The notes below the pieces were generated by a model. It saw only the letters and a list, made by a program, of their open reading frames with translations. It made no database searches and was not told where the DNA came from. A stretch of DNA of 64,000 bases from VRUE01 sp963728365 (GTDB taxonomy: Bacteria; Actinomycetota; Thermoleophilia; Solirubrobacterales; 70-9): the NCBI GenBank assembly GCA_963728365.1, contig CAVSJI010000001.1, positions 248,001-312,000 of the forward strand. The letters are read 5' to 3'. Position numbers and translations under genes: made by a program. Shown in pieces: positions 50,133-59,031 of the stretch (position 1 is its first letter; the number at the start of each line of letters is the position of its first letter).

Positions 50133-53087
50133 GTGGGCAAACGGCGCCGACATGTCTTCGTCTTGCTCTTCGTCCTCGGGCTGATCGCCGTCTCGGGCAT
50201 CGTCATCGCCAACAAGGAAACGAAGCTCGGCCTTGACCTGAAGGGCGGCGTGCAGCTCGTCCTGCAGGCACGGCCGACGCCGCAGCAGCCGACGATCGAA
50301 AGCGGCTCGATGGAACGCGCGGTCGACATCATCCGCGAAGGCTGCGACCAGCTCGGCGTCTCGGAGATCGAAGTCTCGCGGGTCGGCGAAGACCAGATCC
50401 AGGTTGGCATCCCGGGCGCGACCAGCGTCGGCAAGGCGACCGAATGCGCGACCAAGCCGGCCCGCCTCTTCTTCTTCGACTGGGAACCGAACCTGATCGG
50501 CCAGGAGAAGGCGATCGGCGGTCGTCCCGGCGCCGAACTGCCCGAATCGGCGTACGCCAAGATCGACGAAGAATGGAAGGAAGCCGGGCGCAGCCCGACC
50601 CGGCGGGTCAACCAGCAGCTGATCGTCGCCGGCGCCTACCCGACCGAGTACGCGGCGGCCAAGCTCGCCTCTGAACAGCCGCTCAAGGATCGCTGCGAAA
50701 GCTGCAGCCAGCCGACCACCTTCTACCTCTTCAAGAAGTCCGAACCGCACGAGCTGATCGACGGGCCGGAGTTCACCGAAGGGGACCTCTACATCGACCC
50801 CAACGGCAAGGAGCGGCCGAAGAGCGCGGGCATCGTGGTCAAGGTGCCGCAGGGGACGATCGTCGTCTCCGAAAAGCCCAGCGACAGCAAAGGCCAGACG
50901 CTGGAAAACGCCGAACCGGGCTGGTTCGCGCTGAAGGACGACCCGGCGCTCAAGGGCACGGAAATCACCAGCCCGAAGCAGGAAACCGACGAATTTGGCC
51001 AGCCCAACGTCACCTTCGAATTCACCGACAGCGGACGCAAGAACTTCCAGGAAGTCACCCGGCGGATCGCCCAGCGCGGCGCCGCCTCGGCGATCGGGCC
51101 GAGCAGCGAAGAATCCGCCGAAGCGACCTCAGGCCACTTCGCCGTCGTCCTCGACAACGAAGTCAAGACGCGGCCGATCATCAACTACGCGCAGAACCCG
51201 GACGGGATCGACGGCCGCACCGGGGCGCAGATCTCCGGCGGCTTCAACAGCGTCCAGGACGCTCAGGACCTGGCCAGCTTCCTGCAGCGCGGCGCCCTGC
51301 CGGTCAACCTGCACCTGATCAGCCAGTCGCAGATCTCGGCGACGCTGGGCTCCGAAGCGCTGCACGAAGGCATCAAGGCGGGCCTGATCGGCCTCGCCCT
51401 GACGATCATCTTCCTGCTCGTCTTCTACCGCTTCCTCGGCTTCGTCGCTGTGGCGGCGATCGGCGCCTACGGGGTGATCTTCTTCGCCCTGGTCAAACTG
51501 ATCCCGATCACCCTGACCCTGCCGGGGATCGCCGGCCTGGTGCTGACGATCGGGGTGACGGCCGACGCCAACATCGTCATCTTCGAGCGAATAAAGGAGG
51601 AGGCGCGCGCCGGACGCGCGATGTCGAGCGCGATCGCCGCCGGATACAGGCGCGGCATCGCGACGATCATCGACGCCAACGTCGTCACCCTGCTGACCGC
51701 CTTCATCCTCTTCGTGCTGGCCACGGCCGGGGTCAAGGGCTTCGCCTTCGTGCTCGGTGTCGGCACGATCGTCTCGCTGCTCACCGCGGTCGTCTTCACC
51801 CAGGCGCTGCTCGGGACGCTGAGCCGCTCGCGCCTGCTGCGCTCGCCGAGCGCGCTCGGCGCCGCCCGCGAGGGGATTCGCTGGCACTTCGACTTCATGG
51901 GGGCGAGCCGCTGGTTCTTCACCTTCTCGGGCTGCATCCTGATCGTCGGCGCCCTGGCGCTCGCCACCAAGCAGCTCAACCTCGGCATCGACTTCGAGTC
52001 GGGCACGCGGGTCGAAGTCGCGCTGACCCAGCAGACCGATGAAGAGGGGGTGCGCGAAGCGGTCGAGAACGCCGGGCTCTCCGGCGGCGAGGTGCAGAAG
52101 GTCAGCAATCCCGGGCTCGGCGACAACGCCTACCTGATCCAGTCCAAGACGCTCGAACCGAGCCAGATCAACAGGCTGCAGAAGCAGCTCGAGAAGGAAT
52201 TCGGCATCGAACCGGACGGCTTCGACAGCACCAGCGTGGGGCCCACCTTCGGCACGACCGTGGCCGACAGCGCCCGCAACGCGCTGATCTTCTCGCTGCT
52301 GGTGATCTGCGCCTACATCGCCTTCCGGTTCGACCCGAAATTCGCCGTGCCGGTGCTGATCGCGCTCTTCCACGACATCCTGATCACCGCCGGCATCTAC
52401 TCGCTGACCGGCCGCGAAGTGACCAGCGGCACGGTCGCGGCCTTCCTGACGATCCTCGGCTACTCGCTCTACGACACGATCATCGTCTTCGACCGAATAC
52501 GTGAGAACATGCCGCGAATGCCGCGAGCTGCGTTCTCGCAGATCGTCAACCGCTCGATGAGCGAGGTGCTGACCCGCTCGCTGGCGACCAGCTTCACCAC
52601 GCTGCTCTCGGTCGTCTCGCTGCTGGTCTTCGGCGGCGCGACGCTGCAGGACTTCGCCTTCGCGATGCTGGTCGGGATCGCCTCGGGCACCTACTCCTCG
52701 ATCTTCATCGCCTCGCCGGTGCTGACCGCCTGGAAGGAACGCGAGCCGGGCTTCATCCGCCGCCGTGAGCGGATCGCGGCGATCGAGGGCACGGTGCCGG
52801 CCTTCGCCGACGACGTCTCACTGGCGCGGCTGGGCGAGGACGGCGAGGTCGGCGACGGCGAGCTAGAGGATGAGCTCGCCGCGGCCGAACGCGAGGCGCG
52901 GCCGAAGGCCGGCGCGGTGGCGGTCGCCGAGCCCGAGGCCGAGGCCGAGGCCCGCGGCGAAGGCGGCAAGCCCGAGCGCAACGGCGAGCCGCCGGAGATC
53001 GACCCGGCCGAGACGGCCAAGCGCGACCGCGAGGAGCGTCGCCGCGAACGCCGCAAACAGCGCCGCAAACACGGGAGGAGCCGCTAG
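50133..53087 (+). CDS. secDF: Protein-export membrane protein SecDF (fused)
   Basis: A 984-residue fusion of SecD and SecF, which use the proton gradient to help preproteins leave the Sec channel. SecD part: first helix, GLDLKGGVQLVLQ (about 31-43), a large periplasmic domain (about 60-400), then helices with VTADANIVIFERIKEE. SecF part: from about 585 (FDFMGASRWFFTFSG) with LGIDFESGTRVEV and TILGYSLYDTIIVFDRIREN. The C-terminal 100 residues are charged and low complexity. Glutamate codons switch from mainly GAA in the SecD outer domain to mainly GAG later. Confidence 0.93.
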   Translation: MGKRRRHVFVLLFVLGLIAVSGIVIANKETKLGLDLKGGVQLVLQARPTPQQPTIESGSMERAVDIIREGCDQLGVSEIEVSRVGEDQIQVGIPGATSVGKATECATKPARLFFFDWEPNLIGQEKAIGGRPGAELPESAYAKIDEEWKEAGRSPTRRVNQQLIVAGAYPTEYAAAKLASEQPLKDRCESCSQPTTFYLFKKSEPHELIDGPEFTEGDLYIDPNGKERPKSAGIVVKVPQGTIVVSEKPSDSKGQTLENAEPGWFALKDDPALKGTEITSPKQETDEFGQPNVTFEFTDSGRKNFQEVTRRIAQRGAASAIGPSSEESAEATSGHFAVVLDNEVKTRPIINYAQNPDGIDGRTGAQISGGFNSVQDAQDLASFLQRGALPVNLHLISQSQISATLGSEALHEGIKAGLIGLALTIIFLLVFYRFLGFVAVAAIGAYGVIFFALVKLIPITLTLPGIAGLVLTIGVTADANIVIFERIKEEARAGRAMSSAIAAGYRRGIATIIDANVVTLLTAFILFVLATAGVKGFAFVLGVGTIVSLLTAVVFTQALLGTLSRSRLLRSPSALGAAREGIRWHFDFMGASRWFFTFSGCILIVGALALATKQLNLGIDFESGTRVEVALTQQTDEEGVREAVENAGLSGGEVQKVSNPGLGDNAYLIQSKTLEPSQINRLQKQLEKEFGIEPDGFDSTSVGPTFGTTVADSARNALIFSLLVICAYIAFRFDPKFAVPVLIALFHDILITAGIYSLTGREVTSGTVAAFLTILGYSLYDTIIVFDRIRENMPRMPRAAFSQIVNRSMSEVLTRSLATSFTTLLSVVSLLVFGGATLQDFAFAMLVGIASGTYSSIFIASPVLTAWKEREPGFIRRRERIAAIEGTVPAFADDVSLARLGEDGEVGDGELEDELAAAEREARPKAGAVAVAEPEAEAEARGEGGKPERNGEPPEIDPAETAKRDREERRRERRKQRRKHGRSR

Positions 53088-53090
53088 CCC

Positions 53091-53360
53091 ATGTCCCTGC
53101 TCGTCTACTTCACGATGGGCATCGCCCTCTGGCACTTCACCGTCTTCCTCCCCGATCGCTTCTGGCAGGGGATCGTCGGCGCCTTCCTCGGCGCGACGAT
53201 CGGCGCCGTCGCCTTCGGCGGGATTCTCGAGATCGTCAGCGGCAAAGGAGTCGGCGAGACCAGCATCGTGACTGCGCTGGAGTCGATCCCCGGCGTGGTC
53301 ATCGGCCTGGCGATCGTCTGGGCGCTCGGGGTGCGGGACGAGCGGGCCGCGGCCGAGTAG
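53091..53360 (+). CDS. Small membrane protein downstream of secDF
   Basis: An 89-residue protein with two or three hydrophobic segments (LVYFTMGIALWHFTVFLP; GIVGAFLGATIGAVAFGGIL; IPGVVIGLAIVWALGV). It starts 3 bases after secDF and is likely co-transcribed. The GAFLGATIGAVAFGG stretch resembles small transglycosylase-associated membrane proteins. Function unknown. Confidence 0.65.
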   Translation: MSLLVYFTMGIALWHFTVFLPDRFWQGIVGAFLGATIGAVAFGGILEIVSGKGVGETSIVTALESIPGVVIGLAIVWALGVRDERAAAE

Positions 53361-53379
53361 CTAGGAGACGCTGCCGCGG
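53347..53379. terminator. Hairpin with both convergent stop codons in the loop
   Basis: CCGCGGC (53347-53353) and GCCGCGG (53373-53379) pair over 7 bp. The TAG of the upstream gene (53358-53360) and the CTA of vapC (53361-53363) are adjacent in the 19-base loop. It could terminate both transcripts. Confidence 0.5.
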
Positions 53380-53777
53380 GGCACGATCCACTGCGTCGAC
53401 TGCCCGGTGAGCTCGGCGATCCGGTCGAAGTCGGCGTCGTAGTGCAGCAGCGCCAGGCCGGCGCCCTCCGCGCAGGCGGCGACCAACAGGTCAGGGAGGG
53501 GCACCGCGCGATGCTGCGAGCGCTCCGCCAGCATCGCCTGCACGCTGAGCGCTCGGTTCACGGCCGTCTCGTCGAGTGGGACTCGAGGCATTCCGCGCAG
53601 AGCCTCGACAAGCGAGCGGTAGGTGGCCCGGTCGCGGGCACTGTAGAGGAGCTCCAAGTCGACGATCCCGCAGGTCGCGATCTCGCCGGAGACCAGGAGC
53701 GATTCGAGCACGTCGCGCACCTCGGGCCGGGTCTCCCGCCGCGTCAGCGCGCTCTTGTCGGCGAGGAACGTCGGCAT
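53361..53777 (-). CDS. vapC: VapC-like PIN domain toxin
   Basis: A 138-residue PIN-domain RNase. The acidic residues are D7 (LADKSAL), E42 (IVDLELLYS), D96 (PLPDLLVA) and D114/D116 (HYDADFD). The usual DTSAL motif reads DKSAL here, a change next to the first metal ligand whose effect is unknown. It is downstream of the antitoxin gene with a 9-base gap, in vapBC order. Confidence 0.85.
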   Translation of the reverse strand: MPTFLADKSALTRRETRPEVRDVLESLLVSGEIATCGIVDLELLYSARDRATYRSLVEALRGMPRVPLDETAVNRALSVQAMLAERSQHRAVPLPDLLVAACAEGAGLALLHYDADFDRIAELTGQSTQWIVPRGSVS

Positions 53778-53786
53778 GGGCGGCGC

Positions 53787-54008
53787 TCAGCGCCAGGCCC
53801 CGGCCATCGTCTCGGGATCGTCGAGCGCCAGGGCGCCAGGGCGGAAGAGCAGGGCGACCAGCTGCCGGCGCTGCCGCAGCTTGACGACTTCCGAGAGCGC
53901 CGCGTCGACGGTCTCGGTCAGCGTCTTCGTGCCGAGCACCTCCTTCGCCGCCGTAACCTTCTCGGTGTCGATCTCGAACGACGTCTTGCGCCTTGGGTTT
54001 GCTGCCAT
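53787..54008 (-). CDS. vapB: VapB-like ribbon-helix-helix antitoxin
   Basis: A 73-residue antitoxin. RRKTSFEIDTEKVTAAKEVL followed by GTKTLTETVDAALSEVV is the type II VapB ribbon-helix-helix pattern (strand then two helices). The C-terminal LLFRPGALALDDPETM would cover the toxin. An inverted repeat upstream (54039-54068) is a likely operator for autorepression. Confidence 0.85.
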   Translation of the reverse strand: MAANPRRKTSFEIDTEKVTAAKEVLGTKTLTETVDAALSEVVKLRQRRQLVALLFRPGALALDDPETMAGAWR

Positions 54009-54038
54009 CTGAGCCAGGATAGCGGCTTTGATCTAGAT

Positions 54039-54068
54039 AGATAGCGAAAATCGCGAAAGCCCCTATCT
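54039..54068. promoter_or_regulatory. vapB operator-like inverted repeat
   Basis: AGATAG (54039-54044) and CTATCT (54063-54068) are perfect 6-bp arms. GCGA-AAA-TCGC (54044-54054) and CGAAAG/CTTTCG (54054-54072 region) are nested with them. This AT-rich stretch lies 30-60 bases before the vapB ATG, a usual place for VapB autorepression. Confidence 0.45.
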
Positions 54069-54133
54069 TTCGGAAGCTGGGACGTCGTTTCAGGTGCGTG
54101 GGGTCCGTCCGGTTCCGCCCATAACTTCGGTGT

Positions 54134-56674
54134 GTGGCCGCAGTCGCAAGCGCATATAGAGCGGAGCCTTACTCGTATGAGGAGGCGCGGAAGCTTGCGG
54201 CTGACCTTGGCGTGAGCGAGCCGGTGGCGGTGACGCTGGTCCGGCGGGGATACCGGACGGCGGAGGAGGCTCGGGCGTTCCTCGATGCGGACGAAAGCCA
54301 TTCTCCGGAGGCATTCGAGGCGATGGACGGCGTCCTCGAGGTGGTCCTTGGGGCGGTCGAAGAGGGACGGCGTATCACAGTGCACGGGGACTTCGACGTC
54401 GACGGGGTCTGCGCCACGACGATCCTGGTCGGGGCGCTGCGCGAGTTGGGGGCCGACTGCGACTGGCTGATCCCGGACCGGATGAACGACGGCTATGGCC
54501 TAAGCGAGGGCAACGTCCGGAAGCTTGCGGAGCGGGGGACTTCGCTGATCGTGACTGTCGACTGCGGGATCACGGCGGTCGATGAGGTTGGACTTGCTCG
54601 GGAGCTTGGGGTGGATGTGGTCGTCACGGACCACCACCAAGCCGGGGAAGACCTTCCGGAGTGCCCGATCCTGCACCCAGGGCTTGACGAGAGCTATCCG
54701 TTCGACGACCTGTGCGGCACTGCGGTGGCGTGGAAGCTGGCTTGTGCGATGCGTGGGGCGGTTGGGGCGGTCGAGGTGGGGTCCCCAAAACGCTCGCCGG
54801 GAGGCTCGCTGGAGTGTTTTGGGGACCCCACCTCGACCGCCCTTTCCGATTCGGATTCGACTACGGACCTAGACCTCGTAGCCTTGGCGACCGTCGCTGA
54901 TCTGGTTCCGCTCGTCGGGGAGAACCGGGCGCTGGTGAAGAGGGGGCTCGAGGAGGTGCGTCGGGCTCGACGGCCAGGGATTCGGGCTCTGATCGAGGCT
55001 GCCAAGTGCGAGCCGACGCAGTTGGACGAGGGGGACCTGGCGTTTCGGTTGGCGCCGCGGATCAATGCGGCCGGAAGGTTGTATCGCGCGGACGCCGGGG
55101 TGGAGCTATTTCTCACTGATGACGAGGAGCGGGCCGCGGAGATCGCGCAAGAGCTGAGTCGGGCCAATGGAGAGCGGCGGGCTACTGAGCGGGAGGTGAC
55201 GAACGCGGCGGAAGCGGCGTTGCGCGAGCTGCCCGAGGAACTGCGTGAGGCGTCGGGAGTCGTCGTCGCCGGTCACGATTGGCATCCCGGAGTGGTAGGG
55301 ATCGTTGCATCCCGGTTGGTCGAGAAGCTTCACCGGCCCGTCGTCGTCATCTCACTCGATGGCGAAGGCGGAGGGCGCGGGTCTGGCCGGAGCATCCCGG
55401 GGTTCGACTTGCTTGCCGGGCTCGAGGCGTGTTCGGAGTACCTGGGTCAGTTCGGGGGGCACAAGGCCGCTGCCGGGCTGGAGCTGCGTGAGGAGGAGCT
55501 TGGGGCGTTCCGGGAGGCGTTTGCGGCGCACGCCGCGTCGGTGCTCGGCCCCGAGGATCTGGTTCGGACTGAGCGGATCGATGCGATGGTTGGCGGGGCT
55601 TCGCTGGGGCTGGAGTTGGCCGAGGAGCTTGGCAAGCTGGCGCCGTTCGGGATGGGCAATCCCGGGGTGCGGCTGCTGGTGCCGGCCGCTCGGGTCCGGG
55701 ATGTGCGGACGATGGGGGAGGGGAAGCACTCGCGCTTCAACCTGCACAGCGGCTCGCACCGGGCGCTTGGGGTGGCGTTTGGACGGCCGTCGCTGGGGGT
55801 TGGCGAAGAGGATCTCGTCGACGCCGCCGTGCGGCTCGAGGTCAACCAGTGGAACGGCGCGGTCGAGCCCCGCCTCGTCCTCCGCGAGCTCTACAAACGC
55901 GAGACCGCGCGAGCGGACGAGTCAGCCGCCTGGTGGGCCCGCTTCGAAGCCGAGCTCGAGCGCGATCCGGTGACCTGGGGGCCGACGGGCCTAAATGTCA
56001 AGGCAGACTTGACATATCGGCCCGTCGGCGGTCAGGGTCGGGAGGTGGTTCGGGTTGCTGGGTCGGGCGCGGCTGTTGTGGGGGAGCTGGCTTCTTGCGG
56101 TGGGGGGGATGTCTTGGCTGTCGTTGCTTGCCGGGAGCGGCGGGCTGCGCTTGCCGGGCCGGGGGTGGTGCTGGCAGACGCTCGCTCGTTCGAGGACGAG
56201 CCTGGGCTTGCCGCCCGGTTCTCGCACGTGGTGCTTGTCGACCCGCCGCAATTCGAGTGCGTCGGGCGGGCCGCTTCGCTGCCCAGCGACACCGGCGGCG
56301 GCTACCTGCACGTTGCCTGGGGCGAGGCGGAGTGGCGCTTTTCGCTGGCGATGCTCGGTGAGCAGCTGGCCCAGCGGGACACGCTGATCGCGGCCTTCCG
56401 CGACCTGCGCGAGGCGGGCGAAGCGAGCGGCGAGGAGCTGCGCGCGGCGCTCCTCGGCAGCGGGTCCCAGCCGCGCGCCCCGGAGACGGCGGCGCGCTGT
56501 TTCCGCGTGCTTTCCGAGCTCGGTCTCTTGCGTGGCGAGCCCGCCGCCGGCGAGGGGGTGGTCGGGGTCGTATCCTCGGAGGAGACAGATTTGGAGCGGT
56601 CCGCCGCTTTCCGCGCCTACAGCGCTTGCCACGAGGAGGCACGGCAATACCTCGAAGCACTGAAACACCCCTAG
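54134..56674 (+). CDS. recJ: Single-stranded-DNA exonuclease RecJ
   Basis: RecJ degrades single-stranded DNA 5' to 3' in repair. The 846-residue protein has the DHH-domain motifs HGDFDVDG (84-91), DCG (143-145) and DHH (166-168), DHHA1 sequences VVAGHDWHPGVVGIVASRL and GGHKAAAGLEL, and an OB-like part. A long C-terminal extension (about 600-846) of unknown role makes it larger than E. coli RecJ (577). Two palindromes lie in frame, at residues about 210-237 and 616-632, outside catalytic motifs. Start GTG 54134. The RSH gene overlaps its end. Confidence 0.92.
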   Translation: MAAVASAYRAEPYSYEEARKLAADLGVSEPVAVTLVRRGYRTAEEARAFLDADESHSPEAFEAMDGVLEVVLGAVEEGRRITVHGDFDVDGVCATTILVGALRELGADCDWLIPDRMNDGYGLSEGNVRKLAERGTSLIVTVDCGITAVDEVGLARELGVDVVVTDHHQAGEDLPECPILHPGLDESYPFDDLCGTAVAWKLACAMRGAVGAVEVGSPKRSPGGSLECFGDPTSTALSDSDSTTDLDLVALATVADLVPLVGENRALVKRGLEEVRRARRPGIRALIEAAKCEPTQLDEGDLAFRLAPRINAAGRLYRADAGVELFLTDDEERAAEIAQELSRANGERRATEREVTNAAEAALRELPEELREASGVVVAGHDWHPGVVGIVASRLVEKLHRPVVVISLDGEGGGRGSGRSIPGFDLLAGLEACSEYLGQFGGHKAAAGLELREEELGAFREAFAAHAASVLGPEDLVRTERIDAMVGGASLGLELAEELGKLAPFGMGNPGVRLLVPAARVRDVRTMGEGKHSRFNLHSGSHRALGVAFGRPSLGVGEEDLVDAAVRLEVNQWNGAVEPRLVLRELYKRETARADESAAWWARFEAELERDPVTWGPTGLNVKADLTYRPVGGQGREVVRVAGSGAAVVGELASCGGGDVLAVVACRERRAALAGPGVVLADARSFEDEPGLAARFSHVVLVDPPQFECVGRAASLPSDTGGGYLHVAWGEAEWRFSLAMLGEQLAQRDTLIAAFRDLREAGEASGEELRAALLGSGSQPRAPETAARCFRVLSELGLLRGEPAAGEGVVGVVSSEETDLERSAAFRAYSACHEEARQYLEALKHP
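54765..54842. repeat. 27-bp perfect palindrome inside recJ
   Basis: 54765-54791 and 54816-54842 are complementary at all 27 positions, with a 24-base loop. In frame it adds about 26 residues (GAVEVGSPKRSPGG and following) between KLACAMRG and DLDLVALATVADLVPL, which are nearly adjacent in other RecJ proteins. Confidence 0.75.
55981..56029. repeat. Second palindrome inside recJ
   Basis: GCCGACGGGCC (55981-55991) pairs with GGCCCGTCGGC (56019-56029). Inner ATGTCAAG (55995-56002) pairs with CTTGACAT (56008-56015), separated by a 3x3 internal loop and closed by a 5-base loop. It encodes PTGLNVKADLTYRPVG in frame. Confidence 0.65.
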
Positions 56675-58899
56675 AGAGCAAGGAGCTTCTGGCCGACCTC
56701 TTCGCCGTGGTCGAGGAGTTCGACTCCGCGTCGAGCGCCAACGGCGACGGCGCCCTCGCCACCGCCGTGGCGACGATCGACCGCGCCGCGGTCACCCACG
56801 CCTTCGAGTTCGCTTGCGAGCGCCACGCCGATCAGCTGCGCCGCTCCGGCGACGAGTTCATCACCCACCCGGTCGGGGTCGCTCAGATCTGCGCCGGGAT
56901 GCGGCTCGACACCGAGACGCTCTGCGCAGCGCTGCTGCACGACACGGTCGAGGACACCAGCGCCAGCCTCGAGGAGATCCGCGCCGAGTTCGGCGAGCAG
57001 GTCGCCCAGCTGGTCGACGGCGTGACCAAGCTGACCGGGATCACCTTCGAGAGCCGCGACGAGCGCCAGGCCGAGAACTACCGCAAGATGATGGTGGCGA
57101 TGGCCACCGACGTCAGGGTGATCCTGATCAAGCTGGCCGACCGCCTGCACAACATGCGCACGCTGGGCGCGCTGCCCAAGCAGAAGCAGACGGCGAAGTC
57201 GCGCGAGACGCTGGAGATCTACGCGCCGCTCGCCCACCGGCTCGGGATCCACGCGATCAAGTGGGAGCTCGAGGACCTCGCCTTCGCCACCCTGCATCCA
57301 CGCAAGTACGCGGAGATCAAGCAGTTGGTCGCCCAGCAGCGCAACGAGCGCGAGACCTACGTCGCCGAGGCGGGCAAATTCCTCTCCGGCGAGCTGCGTG
57401 AGGTCGGGATCGAGGCGGAGATCTCCGGCCGCGCCAAGCACTTCTACTCGATCTACACGAAGATGACCAAGAAGGGCCGCGAGTTCAACGAGATCTTCGA
57501 CCTGACCGCGATGCGGGTGATCGTCGACTCGGTAAAGGACTGCTACGGGGCGATCGGCGTCATCCACTCGCTCTGGAAGCCGCTGCCCGGGCGTTTCAAG
57601 GACTTCGTCGCGATGCCCAAGGCCAACATGTACCAGGCCCTGCACACGACGGTGATCGGCCCGCAGGGCAAGCCGCTCGAGATCCAGATCCGCACCGAGG
57701 AGATGCACAAGCTTGCCGAGTACGGGATCGCCGCCCACGTCGCCTACAAGGAGGGCGGCGCGCGGGACCCGCAGAAGGAGAAGATGACCTGGCTGCGCCA
57801 GCTGGTCGAGGCCGAGGGCGAGCAGGACCCGACCGAGTTCCTCGAGTCGCTCAAGGTCGACCTCTTCGAGGACGAAGTCTTCGTCTTCACGCCGAAGGGC
57901 GAGGTGAAGAACCTCTCGGCCGGCTCGACCCCGCTCGACTTCGCCTACGCCGTGCACACCGACGTCGGCCACGCCTGCGTCGGCGCCAAGGTCAACGGCT
58001 CGATGGTCCCGCTGCACTACCAGCTGCGCTCCGGAGACATCGTCGAGGTGCTGACCGCCAAGCAGCGGCGCGGGCCCTCGCGCGACTGGCTGAAGCTGGT
58101 GCGAACGAGCCGCGCGCGCAACAAGATCCGCGCCTTCTTCAAGGAGGAGAGCCGCGAGGACGCCGAGCGCAAGGGCCGCGAAGGGCTCGAGGAGGCGCTG
58201 CGCAAGCGCGGCCTGCCGATGCAGAAGGTCGCCGCCTCGCCGCTGCTCGTCGACGTGATCCGCGAGGTGGGCTTCCGCAAGGCGACCGACTTCTACATCG
58301 CGCTGGGGCAGGGCAAGGTCTCGACCAAGACCGTCGCCAACAAGCTGATGCAGCGGCTGAAGGAGGGCGAGGCGGTCGAGGAAGCCGACCCGCTCGGCCT
58401 GCCCGGCGACCACCGCGAGGACAAGGCGCGCCGCACCAAGGACGCCTCCAACTACGGGATCAGCGTCAAGGGCGCCGCCAACGTGGCGGTACGCTTGGCC
58501 AAGTGCTGCCGGCCGGTTCCCGGCGACGAGATCGCCGGCTACGTGTCGCTCGGGCGCGGCATCACGATCCACCGCAGCGACTGCAAGAACATGAAGGCGT
58601 TGAAGCGGGCGCCGGAAAGGTTCGTCGAGGTGAGCTGGGACGGCGAGAACGAGTCCTCCTACCGGGTCGAGATCCAGATCGACGCCTACGACCGCACCCG
58701 CCTGCTCGAGGACCTCTCGCGGACCTTCTCGGAGGCCGGGATCAACATCCTCGGCGCCAGCTGCACGACCAACCACCCGATGGTCAAAAACCAGTTCGTG
58801 ATCGAGGTGGGCGACACCGAGCAGCTCAAACAGTGCATCGCCCGGCTGCGCAACGTCGAGTCGGTGTTCGACGCCTACCGGATTACGCCAGGGGCGTAG
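56626..58899 (+). CDS. rel: RelA/SpoT homologue (bifunctional (p)ppGpp synthetase/hydrolase)
   Basis: Long RSH protein that makes and degrades (p)ppGpp in the stringent response. The 757-residue protein has the HD hydrolase domain (HDTVEDT, H105 and D106, E109 and D110), the synthetase domain with MRVIVDSVKDCYG and YQALHTTVIGPQGKPLEIQI followed by RTEEMH, a TGS domain (VFVFTPKGEVKNLSAGSTPL) and a C-terminal ACT domain (RVEIQIDAYDRTRLLEDLSR). Both active sites look intact. The start is uncertain: TTG 56626 overlaps recJ by 49 bases, and an in-frame GTG near 56708 is possible. Confidence 0.92.
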   Translation: MPRGGTAIPRSTETPLESKELLADLFAVVEEFDSASSANGDGALATAVATIDRAAVTHAFEFACERHADQLRRSGDEFITHPVGVAQICAGMRLDTETLCAALLHDTVEDTSASLEEIRAEFGEQVAQLVDGVTKLTGITFESRDERQAENYRKMMVAMATDVRVILIKLADRLHNMRTLGALPKQKQTAKSRETLEIYAPLAHRLGIHAIKWELEDLAFATLHPRKYAEIKQLVAQQRNERETYVAEAGKFLSGELREVGIEAEISGRAKHFYSIYTKMTKKGREFNEIFDLTAMRVIVDSVKDCYGAIGVIHSLWKPLPGRFKDFVAMPKANMYQALHTTVIGPQGKPLEIQIRTEEMHKLAEYGIAAHVAYKEGGARDPQKEKMTWLRQLVEAEGEQDPTEFLESLKVDLFEDEVFVFTPKGEVKNLSAGSTPLDFAYAVHTDVGHACVGAKVNGSMVPLHYQLRSGDIVEVLTAKQRRGPSRDWLKLVRTSRARNKIRAFFKEESREDAERKGREGLEEALRKRGLPMQKVAASPLLVDVIREVGFRKATDFYIALGQGKVSTKTVANKLMQRLKEGEAVEEADPLGLPGDHREDKARRTKDASNYGISVKGAANVAVRLAKCCRPVPGDEIAGYVSLGRGITIHRSDCKNMKALKRAPERFVEVSWDGENESSYRVEIQIDAYDRTRLLEDLSRTFSEAGINILGASCTTNHPMVKNQFVIEVGDTEQLKQCIARLRNVESVFDAYRITPGA

Positions 58900-58921
58900 C
58901 GGGGCGGCCGGAATTTACGCC
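58893..58921. terminator. Hairpin at the RSH stop codon
   Basis: GGCGTA (58893-58898) and TACGCC (58916-58921) pair over 6 bp and include part of the TAG (58897-58899). A competing TACGCC just upstream could also pair with GGCGTA. Weak terminator candidate. Confidence 0.4.
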
Positions 58922-58935
58922 TGACACCACGGGGG

Positions 58936-58964
58936 CATGAGCGTTATCTCATGTATCGCATACA
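58936..58964. promoter_or_regulatory. Two adjacent palindromes upstream of the RHH-like gene
   Basis: CATGAG-6-CTCATG (58936-58953) and TGTAT-CGC-ATACA (58952-58964) overlap by two bases in an AT-rich stretch 70-100 bases before the gene at 59032. They could be operators for a dimeric regulator, perhaps the encoded RHH-like protein. Confidence 0.4.
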
Positions 58965-59031
58965 CAACGCTGACCTGTAATAGGATCGTTGCACGCGCGG
59001 GGGAGGCGCCGTCCAGTCCGAGGGGAGATCA

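Noticed and set aside
28690..54115. Motif CCGTCCGGTT near GCCCAT shared by the 28.7 kb repeat and the vapB-recJ gap (54105-54115)
   Set aside because: Only about 10 bases match in a row. Too short to call a repeat family or recombination site.
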